DNA from: Streptomyces spororaveus
GTDB lineage: Bacteria > Actinomycetota > Actinomycetes > Streptomycetales > Streptomycetaceae
Direction of reading: 5' to 3'
NCBI RefSeq assembly: GCF_016755875.1
Contig: NZ_BNED01000005.1
Coordinates: 3,761,001-3,825,000 of the forward strand
DNA: 64,000 nucleotides
Under the pieces are notes generated by a model. The model was not told the DNA's origin. It ran no database searches and saw nothing but the letters and a program-made list of their open reading frames with translations. Every line of letters starts with the position of its first letter. The stretch's first letter is position 1. Positions 30,465 to 37,929 of this stretch are shown here, in pieces. Both the position numbers and the translations under genes were made by a program.

Positions 30465-30746
30465 GTGAACCCGAAGTCGTACGAATCCCACGGCGCCGGC
30501 GACCCCACCGCGGTCCCGGCCGCGCTCGGGCTCGGCCTGCTCGCGGTGGGCGGCTGGCTGCTGACGACCGCCCGCCCCTGGCACAAGCCCGGCCATCCGC
30601 TCACGCTGGGCCTCGGCTGGACCGCCTCGGGGGCGCTCCTGGTGTGCGGGCTGGTCCTGCTGGCCAGGTGCGTCCGTACCGTCCACGGCCGCCCGGACGC
30701 GGACGTGCCCGCCCCCACCGAGGCGGGCACGGGCACGGACGACTGA
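30465..30746 (+). CDS. Small membrane protein
   Basis: 93 residues. GTG at 30465 follows a strong GGAGGTGG site by 7 bases. It has two membrane helices (VPAALGLGLLAVGGWLL and LGWTASGALLVCGLVLLARC) and a short acidic tail. It lies 59 bases after the permease gene on the same strand and may belong to the exporter operon. No family recognised. Confidence 0.7.
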   Translation: MNPKSYESHGAGDPTAVPAALGLGLLAVGGWLLTTARPWHKPGHPLTLGLGWTASGALLVCGLVLLARCVRTVHGRPDADVPAPTEAGTGTDD

Positions 30747-30759
30747 CCAGGCGGGCGCC

Positions 30760-32043
30760 TCAGGCCTTCGGGGCCACCTTCGAGAGGCCGTTGATGATGC
30801 GGTCCATCGCGTCGCCGCCCGTCGGGTCGGTCAGGTTGGCCAGCATCTTCAGGGTGAAGCGCATCAGCACCGGGTGGGTCAGACCGCGCTGGGCGGCGAT
30901 CTTCATGACCTTCGGGTTGCCGATCAGCTTCACGAAGGCGCGGCCCAGGGTGTAGTAGCCGCCGTAGGTCTCCTTGAGCACCTTCGGGTAGTTGTGCAGG
31001 GCCAGCTCGCGCTGGGCCGGGGTGGCCCGCGCCTGGGCCTGCACGATGACGTCGGCCGCGATCTGGCCCGACTCCATGGCGTACGCGATGCCCTCGCCGT
31101 TGAACGGGTTGACGAGCCCGCCCGCGTCGCCGACCAGCAGCAGGCCCTTCGTGTAGTGCGGCTGCCGGTTGAAGGCCATCGGCAGGGCCGCGCCGCGGAT
31201 CGGCTGCGTCATGTTCTCGGGGGTGTAGCCCCAGTCCTCCGGCATGGAGGCGCACCAGGCCTTGAGGACCTCGCGCCAGTCCAGCTCCTTGAAGGCGGAG
31301 GAGGAGTTGAGGATGCCGAGGCCGACGTTGGAGGTGCCGTCGCCCATGCCGAAGATCCAGCCGTAGCCGGGCAGCAGCCGGTCCTGCGCGCCGCGCCGGT
31401 CCCACAGCTCCAGCCAGGACTCCAGGTAGTCGTCGTCGTGCCGCGGCGAGGTGAAGTACGTCCGTACGGCCACGCCCATCGGGCGGTCCTCGCGCCGGTG
31501 CAGGCCCATCGCCAGGGACAGCCGGGAGGAGTTGCCGTCGGCCGCGACGACCAGCGGGGCGTGGAAGGTGACCGGGGTCTTCTCCTCGCCCAGCTTCGCG
31601 TGGACGCCCGTGATGTGGCCGGTGCGCGCGTCGCGCACCGGCTCGCCGACGGTGCAGCGCTCGTACAGCCGGGCGCCGGCCTTCTGCGCCTGACGGGCCA
31701 GGGTCTCGTCGAAGTCGTCACGCTTGCGGACGAGTCCGTAGTCCGGGTAGGAGGCGAGTTCCGGCCAGTCCAGCTGGAGCCGCTGGCCGCCGCCGATGAT
31801 CCGCAGACCCTTGTTCCGCAGCCAGCCGGCCTCTTCGGAGATGTCGATGCCCATCGCCACCAGCTGCTTGGTGGCGCGCGGGGTCAGGCCGTCGCCGCAG
31901 ACCTTCTCGCGCGGGAACGCCGTCTTCTCCAGCAGCAGGACGTCCAATCCGGCCTTGGCGAGGTAGTAGGCGGTGGTCGAGCCGGCGGGCCCGGCCCCGA
32001 CGACGATCACGTCCGCGGAGTGTTCGGAGAGGAGCTCGGTCAC
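30760..32043 (-). CDS. Geranylgeranyl reductase family FAD oxidoreductase (MenJ-like)
   Basis: 427 residues. N-terminal FAD site DVIVVGAGPAGSTTAYYLAKAG with LLLEK; KVCGDGLTPRATKQL and GWIFGMGDGTSNVGLG are typical of the geranylgeranyl/digeranylgeranylglycerophospholipid reductase family. LLLVGDAGGLVNPFNGEGIAYAMESG is the second flavin contact. In actinobacteria such enzymes reduce a double bond of the menaquinone side chain (MenJ in mycobacteria). The position near menG, mqnC and mqnA supports the same role, but the substrate cannot be read from sequence. GTG at 32043 follows GGGAG by ~9 bases. Confidence 0.88.
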   Translation of the reverse strand: MTELLSEHSADVIVVGAGPAGSTTAYYLAKAGLDVLLLEKTAFPREKVCGDGLTPRATKQLVAMGIDISEEAGWLRNKGLRIIGGGQRLQLDWPELASYPDYGLVRKRDDFDETLARQAQKAGARLYERCTVGEPVRDARTGHITGVHAKLGEEKTPVTFHAPLVVAADGNSSRLSLAMGLHRREDRPMGVAVRTYFTSPRHDDDYLESWLELWDRRGAQDRLLPGYGWIFGMGDGTSNVGLGILNSSSAFKELDWREVLKAWCASMPEDWGYTPENMTQPIRGAALPMAFNRQPHYTKGLLLVGDAGGLVNPFNGEGIAYAMESGQIAADVIVQAQARATPAQRELALHNYPKVLKETYGGYYTLGRAFVKLIGNPKVMKIAAQRGLTHPVLMRFTLKMLANLTDPTGGDAMDRIINGLSKVAPKA

Positions 32044-32140
32044 TGCGGGGTCTCCCGAAGGCTCGATAAAGGGTGCCCAACGGCACCGGACATGTGCAGT
32101 CTATGCAGCGAGAGAGATCACGATCCGAAGGGTGCCTCCG

Positions 32141-32659
32141 ATGACCACCTCACCGAGCCGGCCGCTCCCCGCCGTACAGCTCCGCGTGCCCACGGACGAG
32201 GACGCGCACGCCTGGCATGCGGCCTTCGCCGACCCCGACGTCATGGAGTTCCTGGGAGGGCCCGCGGAACTGTCCGCGTACGAGGAGATCACCGCGCGCC
32301 AGCGCATGCACGACGCCCAGCTGGGCTACTGCCTGTGGACCCTGACGGACGCGCAGGGCGGGGTGCTCGGCTTCACCGGCGCCCAGCCGTGGCCCCGGGA
32401 GAAGGGCTGGGGGCCGGTCGGCGAGATCGAGATCGGCTGGCGGCTGAGCCGCGCCGCGTGGGGCCGGGGCTACGCGTACGCCGCCGCGCTGGCCACGCTG
32501 GAACGGGTCCGCGCGGCCGGTGTCCCGCACGTGGTGGCGATGATCGACGCCCGGAACGCGCGTTCGGTGGCGGTGGCGGAGCGTCTGGGCATGGACCTGG
32601 CCGAGGAGTTCGCCACACCGGCCGGGAATCCGGCGCGCCGCTACGTGCTGGCCCTCTAG
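32141..32659 (+). CDS. GNAT family N-acetyltransferase (RimJ/RimL-like)
   Basis: 172 residues, ATG at 32141 with GAAGGG 8 bases upstream. The fold of acetyl-CoA dependent N-acetyltransferases is visible: LRVPTDEDAHAWHAAFAD at the N-terminus, VGEIEIGWRLSRAAWGRGYAYAAALATLE as the acetyl-CoA loop region (the R-G-x-G/A motif is WGRGYA), and MIDARNARSVAVAERLGM near the C-terminus. The N-R/N-x-x-S-x-x-V-x-x-x-x-G-M pattern is typical of the RimJ/RimL branch. Divergent from the reductase gene. Substrate unknown. Confidence 0.9.
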   Translation: MTTSPSRPLPAVQLRVPTDEDAHAWHAAFADPDVMEFLGGPAELSAYEEITARQRMHDAQLGYCLWTLTDAQGGVLGFTGAQPWPREKGWGPVGEIEIGWRLSRAAWGRGYAYAAALATLERVRAAGVPHVVAMIDARNARSVAVAERLGMDLAEEFATPAGNPARRYVLAL

Positions 32660-32736
32660 GGGGTGTCCGGCGGCCGGAAAGGTCTGCCGTGCCGGGCGTC
32701 GCCGGGCGTCGCGACCCGGCGAACCCTGCCGGTCGC

Positions 32737-33666
32737 CTAGAACACGGAGAGCCCGGTCAGCGTGGTGAAGCGGTCGAGGGCCGCCACGCCCGCCACGGAG
32801 TTCCCCCGGGCGTCCAGGCCCGGGCTCCACACCGCGAGGGTGCACTGGCCCGGGACGACGGCGACGATGCCGCCGCCCACGCCGCTCTTGCCGGGCAGCC
32901 CGACGCGGTAGGCGAACTCGCCCGCCGCGTCGTACGTCCCGCAGGTCAGCATCACCGCGTTGATCTGCTTGGCCTCGCTGCGCGTCAGCAGCCGCGTGCC
33001 GTCCGCGCGGAGCCCGTGCCGGGCCAGGAAGCGCCCGGCGCGGGCCAGATCGGCGCAGCTCATCTCGATGGAGCACTGCCAGAAGTAGTGCTCCAGCAGC
33101 GCGGGCACCGGGTTGTCGATGTTCCCGTACGAGGCCATGAAGTGGGCGACGGCCGCGTTGCGGTCGCCGTGCTCCTGCTCGGAGGCGGCGACCTCGGCGT
33201 CGAAGCCGATGTCCGGGTTCTGGCTCTCCTGCCGCAGGAACTCCAGCAGCTCGCTGCTCGCGTCACCCGTCAGCGTCTGGAGCCGGTCGGTGACCACGAG
33301 GGCGCCCGCGTTGATGAATGGATTGCGCGGAATGCCGTTTTCGTACTCCAGCTGCACGAGCGAGTTGAACGGGTTGCCGGAGGGCTCCCGCCCGACCCGC
33401 TCCCACAGGCTGTCGCCGCCCTCGGCCAGGGCCAGGGCGAGCGCGAAGACCTTGGTGATGGACTGGGCGGAGAAGGGCACCCGCCAGTCCCCGACCCCGA
33501 AGACGTTGCCGTCGAGGTCGGCGACGGCCATCCCGAACTGCCGCCGGTCCACGGAGGCCAGCGCCGGAATGTACTCGGCCGGGGTGCCGCTGCCGATCAG
33601 CGGGGCGATGTCGGCCGCGATCCGCTCCAGCAGCGGCCCGTAGTCCGTGCGCGCGACGTCAGGCAC
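32737..33666 (-). CDS. glsA: Glutaminase A
   Basis: 309 residues, the usual size of GlsA. It hydrolyses glutamine to glutamate and ammonia. The beta-lactamase-like core is clear: catalytic SxxK in PFSAQSITKVFALALAL, then RNPFINAGALVVTDRL, and GKSGVGGGIVAVVPGQC near the end. GTG at 33666 was chosen because it gives the normal N-terminus (DYGPLLERIAADIAP) and starts just after the menG stop; longer open frame upstream lies within menG. Probably co-transcribed with menG. Confidence 0.94.
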   Translation of the reverse strand: MPDVARTDYGPLLERIAADIAPLIGSGTPAEYIPALASVDRRQFGMAVADLDGNVFGVGDWRVPFSAQSITKVFALALALAEGGDSLWERVGREPSGNPFNSLVQLEYENGIPRNPFINAGALVVTDRLQTLTGDASSELLEFLRQESQNPDIGFDAEVAASEQEHGDRNAAVAHFMASYGNIDNPVPALLEHYFWQCSIEMSCADLARAGRFLARHGLRADGTRLLTRSEAKQINAVMLTCGTYDAAGEFAYRVGLPGKSGVGGGIVAVVPGQCTLAVWSPGLDARGNSVAGVAALDRFTTLTGLSVF

Positions 33667-33671
33667 CGCGG

Positions 33672-34364
33672 TCAGTCCTTGAATCCCCGGTGCAGCGCGA
33701 CGATGCCGCCGCTGAGGTTGCGCCAGGCGACCCCGGACCAGCCGGCCTTCTGCAGCAGGGCGGCCAGCGCCGGCTGGTCGGGCCATTCGCGGATGGACTC
33801 GGCGAGGTACACGTACGGCTCCGGGTCGGACACCACCGTGCGGGCCACCGGCGGCAGCGCCCGCATCAGGTACTCCATGTAGACCGTGCGGAACGGCCCC
33901 CAGGTGGGCTGCGAGAACTCGCAGATGACGACCTGCCCGCCGGGCTTCGTCACCCGGTACAGCTCGCGCAGCGCGGCGTCGGTGTCCTGGACGTTGCGCA
34001 GCCCGAAGGAGATCGTGACGGTGTCGAAGACGTCGTCCCCGAACGGCAGCTTCGTCGCGTCACCGGCGGTCAGCGGCAGCCAGGAGTGCTTCTTCTTGCC
34101 CTCCATGAGCATGCCCAGGGAGAAGTCGCAGGGGACGACATACGCGCCGGTGGCGGCGAAGGGCAGCGAGGAGGTGGCGGTTCCGGCGGCCAGGTCGAGG
34201 ACCACGTGCCCGGGGCGCGCGCCGACCGCCTTCGCGACCTCCTTGCGCCACAGCCGGGCCTGGCCCAGCGAGATGACGTCGTTGGTGAGGTCGTATTTCG
34301 CCGCGATGCCGTCGAACATGGAGGCGACTTCGTGCGGCTGCTTGTCCAGGGAAGCCCTTGTCAC
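33672..34364 (-). CDS. menG: Demethylmenaquinone methyltransferase
   Basis: 230 residues, UbiE/MenG family. It makes the last step of menaquinone synthesis, C-methylation of demethylmenaquinone by SAM. Motifs: [41 protein letters not shown] (motif I), [15 protein letters not shown] and [21 protein letters not shown] at 34364 follows GAGGGGCG. All other menaquinone genes seen here belong to the futalosine route, and MenG is shared by both routes. Confidence 0.95.
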   Translation of the reverse strand: MTRASLDKQPHEVASMFDGIAAKYDLTNDVISLGQARLWRKEVAKAVGARPGHVVLDLAAGTATSSLPFAATGAYVVPCDFSLGMLMEGKKKHSWLPLTAGDATKLPFGDDVFDTVTISFGLRNVQDTDAALRELYRVTKPGGQVVICEFSQPTWGPFRTVYMEYLMRALPPVARTVVSDPEPYVYLAESIREWPDQPALAALLQKAGWSGVAWRNLSGGIVALHRGFKD

Positions 34365-34490
34365 TGGCGTTCGCCCCTCGGTGTGCGATGCGGATCGGCG
34401 GGTACGCACCCATCCTCTCAGGCCGCGCCCCGCCCGAGCCGCGCGGGCTCCGACACCCCCGCCCTCCTTTCCCACCGGACGGGTGTCGGA

Positions 34491-34510
34491 AACTGTTCCG
34501 AAGGACAGTT
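34491..34510. promoter_or_regulatory. Inverted repeat in the menG/DUF3152 divergent region
   Basis: AACTGT and ACAGTT arms flank 8 bases, in a 266-base intergenic region that must hold the menG promoter and that of the divergent gene. Operator-like; no regulator can be named. Confidence 0.35.
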
Positions 34511-34630
34511 ACGCGACGCCCCGGCGGACACGTTGACTGACACGGTGCGGCCCGGTGAGGGTCACCCACCGGATCGGTGACCGAATCGGGGCCGGTCCGG
34601 CAGGGGCCGCCACGAACAGGAAGCTTCACG

Positions 34631-35533
34631 ATGCCGGCAGGCCAATCCAACGGTCGCTCCCGCCGCAGCAGCCCGCGCGCCCAGCGCCGGGCCGAGCGGC
34701 GCAAGCGGCTGCGGCGCACGATCCTCCTCGGCTCGGCGGCGGTGGTCGTGCTCTCGGCGACCGCGTACACGCTGCTGCCCGAGGCCGACGACGCGAAAGC
34801 CGTCGCGGGCCGGGCGGCGGCCCAGCCGGACCCGACGGCCGGGGAATCGGCGGACACGTCCGGGAACGCGGTCCCGCAGGGCGGCCAGCAAACCCCCTCC
34901 CCGCAGCCTTCCAGCCCGCCCGCGGCGTCCCCTCCCGGCTCGCCCACGCCGTCGCCCGCTGCCCCGACACCCGCCCGGCCGGGTACCTTCAAGACCTCCG
35001 CCGCCGCCGGAAAAGCGCAGGGGAAGGGGCCCGCGCGCCGCTGGCGGATCGAGGTCGAGGAGGGCAGCGGGGTCGACCCGGAGTCGGCCGCCCGCTCGGT
35101 CGAGGCGATCCTCGGCGATCCGCGCGGCTGGACCAAGGACCCGAAGTACGGCTTCCAGCTCGTCGCGGCGGGCCAGCCGGTGGACTTCACCATCAAGATC
35201 GCGACGCCGAAGACCACCGACCTCCTGTGCGACGTGGTCACGCCCGAGCTCATCGGCGAGACCAACTGCAGCACCGGGCACACCGTCGTGGTCAACCTCA
35301 AGCGCTGGCAGGAGGGTTCGCCGCAGTTCAACGGCTCACCCGAGGAGTACCGGGCGCTGATCATCAACCACGAGGTCGGGCACGAGCTCGGCCGCGGGCA
35401 CGAGTCGTGCCCGGCCCCCGGCAAGCCCGCTCCGGCGATGATGCAGCAGATCAAGGGGCTTCTCGGCTGCAAGTCCAACGCCTGGCCGTACGACTCCGAT
35501 GGAACCTACCTGTCCGGTCCGCCCGTCCTATAG
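34631..35533 (+). CDS. Membrane-anchored DUF3152 protein with metzincin-like zinc motif
   Basis: 300 residues, ATG at 34631 with AGGAAG 8 bases upstream. A basic N-terminus (RRAERRKRLRR) precedes one helix (residues ~33-52, TILLGSAAVVVLSATAY), then a Pro/Ser/Ala-rich linker to ~125. Residues ~130-300 are DUF3152 (WRIEVEEGSGVDPESAARSV, YGFQLVAAG, ETNCSTGHTVVVNL). Near residue 245 stands INHEVGHELGRGHESC, which is HExxHxxGxxH, followed by PAMMQQI as a possible Met-turn. This is the zinc signature of metzincin peptidases. Extracytoplasmic proteolysis is an inference. Confidence 0.88.
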   Translation: MPAGQSNGRSRRSSPRAQRRAERRKRLRRTILLGSAAVVVLSATAYTLLPEADDAKAVAGRAAAQPDPTAGESADTSGNAVPQGGQQTPSPQPSSPPAASPPGSPTPSPAAPTPARPGTFKTSAAAGKAQGKGPARRWRIEVEEGSGVDPESAARSVEAILGDPRGWTKDPKYGFQLVAAGQPVDFTIKIATPKTTDLLCDVVTPELIGETNCSTGHTVVVNLKRWQEGSPQFNGSPEEYRALIINHEVGHELGRGHESCPAPGKPAPAMMQQIKGLLGCKSNAWPYDSDGTYLSGPPVL

Positions 35534-35581
35534 GGGGAGAGCCGGCCACAGAACGGGGCCGCCGGGGGGCTAGGAGAAAAC

Positions 35582-36025
35582 GTGCGCGTTGTCAGCTTCA
35601 GCGTCCCGGCGTGGTTCCCCTCGTACGAGGAGCCGGGCGGGGAAGCGCAGGCACCGTGCGAGGACGTGCAGGGCGACTCCGTGCCGAACGGCTCCGTGCC
35701 GAACGGGGACGGCCCCGCCGACCGGCCCGCCGAGCAGCCCGCCGACGCCCAGCTGACCGAGCAGGAGTCGGCCGTGTTCCTGTGCCTGGCCACCGGCGCC
35801 TCCAACCGGGAACTGGCCGTCGAGCTGCAACTCTCCGTCAGCACGGTCAAGTTCCACGTGGTGAACATACGGGCCAAGCTGGGCGGCATCAGCCGCCTGC
35901 AGGCCTGCCTGCTGGCCGCCCTCGCCCGCGAGGACACCCGGCGCGCCGCGGACGCCGCGGACGCCGCCGGACGCGGCGGCCGGATCGGGCTCAGCGACGA
36001 CGGTGGAGCAGCCGTCCCCCGATGA
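35582..36025 (+). CDS. LuxR-type HTH regulator without receiver domain
   Basis: 147 residues. GTG at 35582 with TAGGAGA 5 bases upstream. The first ~58 residues are Pro/Asp/Glu-rich and contain the small repeat VPNG. Residues ~60-115 are a GerE/LuxR helix-turn-helix (LTEQESAVFLCLATGASNREL, then LSVSTVKFHVVNIRAKLGG). There is no REC, ATPase or sensor domain, so any signal input is unknown. Its 3' end overlaps the convergent amidohydrolase-like gene by 35 bases. Confidence 0.85.
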   Translation: MRVVSFSVPAWFPSYEEPGGEAQAPCEDVQGDSVPNGSVPNGDGPADRPAEQPADAQLTEQESAVFLCLATGASNRELAVELQLSVSTVKFHVVNIRAKLGGISRLQACLLAALAREDTRRAADAADAAGRGGRIGLSDDGGAAVPR

Positions 36026-36635
36026 CCGTGGCCACGCACGTGGTCGCGCCCTGCTCCAGCAGCTCGGCCTCGTCCGCCACCGCGAAGACCGCGAAACGCG
36101 CCGGAACCCCCGCCTCCAGGATGCCGTGGAAGGCCTCCGCCGCGGCGGTCCGCCCGGCGAAGGGGTCCAGGTCCGGCGGCCCTTCGCAGCCGGCCGGCGG
36201 CAGGATCGTGAGCCCGGACCGGGACACCGCCGTGCGCACGGCCGGGATCGTGAAGCGTCCGCAGACCGCCACCACCCCGCGGGCCAGCAGCTTCTGCGTG
36301 CCCCGGCGGGCGCTGTGACCCCACCGCGGCTCGGTCATCTTCAGCGCGTCCAGCGCGGCCTCACCCGTGATCGGGCCGGCGCCGAGCTCGGTGACCTCGT
36401 ACGGGTCGTCCGGGTAGTACGTGCGCTCCAGCAACGCGTCCGCCCCGCGCACCACCAGCCCCGGGGTGATCACCCCGGGCCAGCGGCGCGCCCGGGCGTG
36501 CGGGTGGGCCGCGGCGACCTCCTGGTACGGACCCACGCGGGCGATCCGGTCGCCGTCGACGAGGACCGCACCGCCCGGCAGCGGCGCGGATCCCGGCCCG
36601 GGGACCAGGAGTTCGGCGGTGTGCAGCGTCAGCAT
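35991..36635 (-). CDS. Imidazolonepropionase-like amidohydrolase-type protein, truncated family member
   Basis: 214 residues. The N-terminus (LTLHTAELLVPGPG, VLVDGDRIARVGPY, WPGVITPGLVVRG) and the C-terminal IGGRLLHRR are the composite beta-sandwich of amidohydrolases. The normal HxH metal motif after the GVITPG turn is replaced by LVVRGADALLE, and most of the barrel is missing: 214 residues against ~400. It is therefore probably not a metal-dependent hydrolase. It lies 16 bases downstream of mqnC on the same strand and is likely co-transcribed; a role near menaquinone synthesis is only a guess. Confidence 0.75.
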   Translation of the reverse strand: MLTLHTAELLVPGPGSAPLPGGAVLVDGDRIARVGPYQEVAAAHPHARARRWPGVITPGLVVRGADALLERTYYPDDPYEVTELGAGPITGEAALDALKMTEPRWGHSARRGTQKLLARGVVAVCGRFTIPAVRTAVSRSGLTILPPAGCEGPPDLDPFAGRTAAAEAFHGILEAGVPARFAVFAVADEAELLEQGATTCVATVIGGRLLHRRR

Positions 36636-36651
36636 CGGTAGGCCGGCGTCG

Positions 36652-37851
36652 TCAGTTCGTGGAGATGAGCTTCAGCTCGGGGTGCGCCGTGCCGCCTTCG
36701 ATGGCCGTGGAGGAGATGTGCGAGACCACGCGCTCGTCGACCGGGTCGTTCGCCGGGTCGTCGTGCACGAGCAGGTGCTCGTAGGTCGTCGCGCGCTGCG
36801 CCGGGGTACGGCCCGCCTTGCGGATCAGGTCGATGATCTCCTGGCGGTTGGAGCGGTGCTTGGCACCGGCCGAGGAGACGACGTTCTCCTCCAGCATGAT
36901 CGACCCGAGGTCGTCGGCGCCGTAGTGCAGCGAGAGCTGGCCCGCCTCCTTGCCGACGGTCAGCCAGGAGCCCTGGATGTGGGCGATGTTGTCGAGGAAG
37001 AGCCGCGCGATCGCGATCATGCGCAGGTACTCGAAGATCGTCGCCTGGGTGCGGCCCTTGAGGCGGTTGTTCTCGGGCTGGTAGGTGTACGGGATGAAGG
37101 CGCGGAAGCCGCCCGTACGGTCCTGCGTGTCCCGGATCATCGCGATGTGCTCGATGCGCTCGGCGTTGGTCTCGCCGGTGCCCATCAGCATGGTGGAGGT
37201 GGACTCCACGCCCAGCTTGTGGGCGATCTCCATGATCTCCAGCCAGCGCTCGCCGGACTCCTTGAGCGGGGCGATCGCCGTGCGCGGCCGCTCCGGCAGC
37301 AGCTCGGCGCCGGCGCCCGCGAAGGAGTCGAGGCCGGCCGCGTGGATGCGCTGGATGGCCTCCTCCGCCGAGACGCCCGAGATACGGGCCATGTGCTCGA
37401 CCTCGGACGCGCCGAGGGAGTGGATGACCAGCTGCGGGAAGTCCTTCTTGATGGCGGAGAAGTGGTGCTCGTAGTACTCGACGCCGTAGTCCGGGTGGTG
37501 CCCGCCCTGGAACATGATCTGCGTGCCGCCGAGCTCGACGGTCTCCGCGCAGCGGCGCAGGATGTCGTCGAGGTCGCGGGACCAGCCCTTCTTCGCGTCC
37601 TTGGGGGCCGCGTAGAAGGCGCAGAACTTGCACGCCGTGACGCACACGTTGGTGTAGTTGATGTTCCGCTCGATGATGTACGTCGCGATGTGCTCGGTAC
37701 CGGCGTAGCGGCGGCGGCGCACGGCGTCGGCCGCCTGGCCCAGCGCGTGCAGCGGGGCGTGGCGGTAGAGGTCGAGCGCCTCTTCCTTGGTGATCCGGCC
37801 CCCCGCGGCGGCGCGGTCGAGGACAGACTGGAGAACGGCCTGGTCGGTCAC
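36652..37851 (-). CDS. mqnC: Cyclic dehypoxanthinyl futalosine synthase
   Basis: 399 residues, radical SAM enzyme of the futalosine pathway that cyclises dehypoxanthine futalosine. The 4Fe-4S motif CxxxCxxC is CVTACKFC at about residue 70, preceded by RNINYTN. Further family marks: GGTQIMFQGGHHPDYG, STMLMGTGETNAERI and FIPYTYQPENNRLKG. GTG at 37851 follows GAAAGGTGA. It stands 78 bases downstream of a kinase gene on the same strand. Confidence 0.97.
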   Translation of the reverse strand: MTDQAVLQSVLDRAAAGGRITKEEALDLYRHAPLHALGQAADAVRRRRYAGTEHIATYIIERNINYTNVCVTACKFCAFYAAPKDAKKGWSRDLDDILRRCAETVELGGTQIMFQGGHHPDYGVEYYEHHFSAIKKDFPQLVIHSLGASEVEHMARISGVSAEEAIQRIHAAGLDSFAGAGAELLPERPRTAIAPLKESGERWLEIMEIAHKLGVESTSTMLMGTGETNAERIEHIAMIRDTQDRTGGFRAFIPYTYQPENNRLKGRTQATIFEYLRMIAIARLFLDNIAHIQGSWLTVGKEAGQLSLHYGADDLGSIMLEENVVSSAGAKHRSNRQEIIDLIRKAGRTPAQRATTYEHLLVHDDPANDPVDERVVSHISSTAIEGGTAHPELKLISTN

Positions 37852-37929
37852 CGGTGAGTCACCTTTCGGCGGTGTGTCTGTGTCAAGGTCCGGACCGATC
37901 CAGCCTACGCCAGGGCCTGGCGAGGGTTT

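Noticed and set aside
34577..34630. Longer start for the DUF3152 gene
   Set aside because: ATG 34631 has AGGAAG at good distance; the upstream GTG does not.
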